A DNA stretch of 8,068 nt, from NCBI GenBank assembly GCA_017629615.1, contig JAGBWT010000106.1, positions 1 through 8,068 of the forward strand, given 5' to 3'. Position 1 is the stretch's first letter. Each line of letters begins with the position of its first letter. Both the position numbers and the translations under genes were made by a program. The notes beneath the pieces were generated by a model, which saw only the letters and a list, made by a program, of their open reading frames with translations, searched no databases and was not told the DNA's origin. Positions 6,831 to 8,068 of this stretch are shown here, in pieces. The DNA is from Alistipes sp. (GTDB lineage Bacteria > Bacteroidota > Bacteroidia > Bacteroidales > Rikenellaceae).

Positions 6831-7356
6831 TACGCGCTTTTGTCAAGGACTCCCTAAAACCGCCCTCATTGACAAAGCGTGAAATCTGTTTCTCTATATG
6901 TTTACGCAACAAAACATCTTCTTGATATAACAATACAATCGCCATATTTGCAATTACTTCGTCGTTTCTCGTTTCAGCTAACTCTACAAAGAATTTAGAG
7001 TCTTTGTATGTGAGTCCGAGGTTTCGCATAGTCTCAACCTCTTTCGAGTCGGTCTCCCATATTCGCAAATTGCGAGTTCGCAGATAGTCGATGTAGTCCT
7101 CCAATAACTCTTGAAAACTCGACCTTGCAACGCCCAACAATTTTAAGTGTGTCTCGGCAGAGGTAAGTGATATGGCTTTTCCTTCAACAATATTCTGCTT
7201 GCCTGAACGAGCCGCTTGTATCATCTGGTCTTTGGTGCGGTCGCCAATGGCAATAAACCTCTCGCAAAAGTGGTATGTTAAGTCGTATATAACCACTGCT
7301 TTACGATAGGCTATAAGATTGCGATAGATATTGTTGCTTTGTCTTGTTATGTCCAT
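6808..7356 (-). CDS. Four-helix-bundle protein of the 23S rRNA intervening-sequence (IVP) type
   Basis: The predicted protein has 182 residues from the ATG at 7356. It resembles the four-helix-bundle family that includes proteins encoded in 23S rRNA intervening sequences and is structurally related to the Avd accessory protein of diversity-generating retroelements. Typical features are YRNLIAYRKAVVIYDLTYHF near the N-terminus, DRTKDQMIQAARSGKQNIVEGKA (residues 39-61, with the conserved NI-EG at 55-59) and an SSFQELLEDYIDYL segment. It is longer than the usual ~120 aa: about 70 extra residues at the C-terminus end in a basic tail (KARIEEKRKK). This agrees with the longer Bacteroidetes subgroup annotated as four helix bundle suffix proteins. 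An in-frame ATG at 7380 lies inside a repeat heptamer and would add MAFNGRFT. I prefer 7356, but cannot exclude the longer form. The gene is less GC-rich than nadE and is bracketed by inverted heptamer clusters. The molecular function of these stand-alone proteins is not established; nucleic-acid binding is a reasonable guess. Confidence 0.85.
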   Translation of the reverse strand: MDITRQSNNIYRNLIAYRKAVVIYDLTYHFCERFIAIGDRTKDQMIQAARSGKQNIVEGKAISLTSAETHLKLLGVARSSFQELLEDYIDYLRTRNLRIWETDSKEVETMRNLGLTYKDSKFFVELAETRNDEVIANMAIVLLYQEDVLLRKHIEKQISRFVNEGGFRESLTKARIEEKRKK

Positions 7357-7364
7357 CGTAAATC

Positions 7365-7446
7365 TGCCATTAAATGCCATTTAGTGAGCGTAAGCGAACG
7401 AATGCCATTCGTTGCCATTCTATGCCATTAAATCTCAACTGATTGC
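7365..7446. repeat. Right TGCCATT heptamer cluster (five copies), inverted to the left cluster
   Basis: Five exact TGCCATT copies (AATGGCA on the minus strand) begin at 7365, 7375, 7403, 7413 and 7423; all steps are 10 bp except one of 28. Read on the minus strand, the outer end is GCAATCAG (7446-7439), nine bases, AATGGCA, three bases, AATGGCA: the same plan and spacing as 6768-6801 on the plus strand. The spacer between the third and fourth copies shares TTCG and CTTnCGC with the hairpin spacer of the left cluster, so both module types occur on both sides. The cluster would form the 5' leader of the four-helix-bundle mRNA. Confidence 0.9.
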
Positions 7447-7478
7447 AAAAATAAAAAAAAATGCCGACAATACCGCAA
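7446..7478 (-). promoter_or_regulatory. Possible promoter of the four-helix-bundle gene
   Basis: On the minus strand TATTTTTG (7453-7446) matches TAnnTTTG exactly and directly precedes the right repeat cluster. The best upstream element is a TTG at 7478-7476, 22 bp away, slightly longer than ideal. Transcription would begin near 7440, so the mRNA leader would contain all five heptamers. The surrounding A-run makes a chance match possible. Confidence 0.4.
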
Positions 7479-7534
7479 CAATGGGAAATAAAATTATCGA
7501 GGAATAATCAATTCAAATGAAAACCACGTGCTTT

Positions 7535-7565
7535 TTTGTAAGTTATAAATATATTGTTATTTTTG
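7535..7565 (+). promoter_or_regulatory. Bacteroidetes-type promoter of the AT-rich terminal gene
   Basis: TTTG (7535-7538, the end of a T-run), a 19-bp spacer and TATTTTTG (7558-7565) form a near-ideal promoter. It would start transcription near 7570 and give a leader of about 35 nt. The leader holds three AATACT copies (7571, 7577, 7584), which may be an operator or simply AT-rich sequence. It is divergent from the possible promoter at 7446-7478, about 55 bp away. Confidence 0.65.
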
Positions 7566-7604
7566 TGTGAAATACTAATACTAAATACTCTAAAATCCAA
7601 TCTA

Positions 7605-8068
7605 ATGAATAAAGACTACGTTACATATATAAGAAAAAGGAAGGAGGAATATCGACGTGAAAAAGAGATACAACAACAGAAACAATACGAGAGCCAAAAA
7701 GAGCTTGATAAGCAAAAGGAATTTATATACTTCTCTATAGTAGAGAAAAATAGAAAGGATAAGGTCGAGTGGTATTACGAACCTATAGGAGATAAAGAAT
7801 TCTCTGAATATAGGGGATGTTGTCTTGAAATTTTGGACGATAATAATATCTATATTGATAAATATATGTCTATTAATTGTAGACTGCATTTTTTGTGTCA
7901 TACAATGATTCCATTGTATAATTATCGCATCTTGCCCCCTAAAGCAGGTCTTATTACCTTTCCTGAAAAGATTGTCAAACCAGGTGCATTGATAATGAGA
8001 TTAGAGGATAATGAGTTAGCAAGAATCAAGTATGAAGAAACTCTTAAAAGAAGAGATGCTGAATATCA
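7605..8068 (+). CDS. Unrecognised AT-rich protein, 3'-truncated by the window edge
   Basis: From the ATG at 7605 the frame stays open to the end of the window: 154 codons plus two bases, with no stop, so the gene continues beyond. I do not recognise the protein. Residues 8-40 are almost entirely Lys, Arg, Glu and Gln and should form a charged helix or coiled coil (IRKRKEEYRREKEIQQQ). A globular part follows: GDKEFSEYRGCCLEILDDN at 62-80 and a Cys/His-containing stretch (INCRLHFLCH, 90-99). Residues 111-134 read PPKAGLITFPEKIVKPGALIMRLE. The P-x-x-G-x-I ... V-x-x-G-x-x-I-x-x-L spacing recalls the barrel-sandwich turn of lipoyl/biotinyl and HlyD-type domains. The biotinyl-type Met-Lys-Met is absent, so covalent cofactor attachment is not supported. 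A further charged helix follows it. No signal peptide is seen. Base composition is much more AT-rich than in nadE or thrS, which suggests acquired DNA. The promoter at 7535-7565 supports this strand. Confidence 0.75.
   Translation, partial: MNKDYVTYIRKRKEEYRREKEIQQQKQYESQKELDKQKEFIYFSIVEKNRKDKVEWYYEPIGDKEFSEYRGCCLEILDDNNIYIDKYMSINCRLHFLCHTMIPLYNYRILPPKAGLITFPEKIVKPGALIMRLEDNELARIKYEETLKRRDAEY

Noticed and set aside
6724..7446. CRISPR array or tandem repeat locus
   Set aside because: The repeated unit is only 7 bp, spacers are 3-21 bp and uneven, the two clusters are inverted around a gene, and no cas gene is present.
7602..7901. Minus-strand open frame of 99 codons, hydrophobic, resembling a membrane protein
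   Set aside because: It is antisense to the AT-rich plus-strand gene, whose Lys/Glu-rich codons read as Leu/Phe/Ile on the other strand. The plus frame is longer, still open at the edge, and has a near-ideal promoter.

Overview
The window looks like chromosomal DNA of a Bacteroidales bacterium. Three things support this: promoter matches to the Bacteroidetes consensus (TTTG or TTG, about 20 bp, TAnnTTTG), no evident Shine-Dalgarno sequences before the starts, and housekeeping proteins of Bacteroidetes type. The moderately high G+C of the core genes would suit a Rikenellaceae/Alistipes-like organism, but that placement is a guess from composition and style.

Layout. (1) 2-1599, + strand: the 3' part of thrS (threonyl-tRNA synthetase), then infC (translation initiation factor IF3). 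The rpmI-rplT pair often found after infC is absent. Instead there is a 111-bp imperfect palindrome (1598-1708) and a non-coding or degenerate stretch up to about 1843. (2) 1844-4794, + strand: a good promoter followed by a tight three-gene operon: a LuxE-like acyl-protein synthetase, a LicD-family transferase and a GT2 glycosyltransferase, with gaps of 10 and 6 bp. The content suggests assembly or decoration of a surface glycan; the substrate cannot be read from the sequence. (3) 4809-6710, - strand: nadE, glutamine-dependent NAD+ synthetase, convergent with the operon and 14 bp from it. (4) 6724-7446: a small gene for a four-helix-bundle protein (related to the 23S rRNA intervening-sequence protein family). 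It is bracketed by two clusters of five AATGGCA heptamers in opposite orientation. The clusters include matching 34-bp inverted modules (GCAATCAG-N9-AATGGCA-N3-AATGGCA). (5) 7535-8068, + strand: a strong promoter and the start of an AT-rich gene that runs off the window and encodes an unrecognised protein with a charged coil and a possible lipoyl/HlyD-like motif.

The translation genes, glycan operon and nadE are ordinary in themselves. The most unusual structure is the repeat-bracketed four-helix-bundle gene. Its flanking repeats could pair in RNA and put the gene in the loop of a long stem, much as 23S rRNA intervening sequences are built. It sits directly upstream of nadE, and the apparent nadE promoter lies at the 3' end of the small gene, so nadE mRNA would carry the repeat cluster as its 5' leader. 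The AT-rich gene next to it marks a change in base composition and probably the start of an accessory region.
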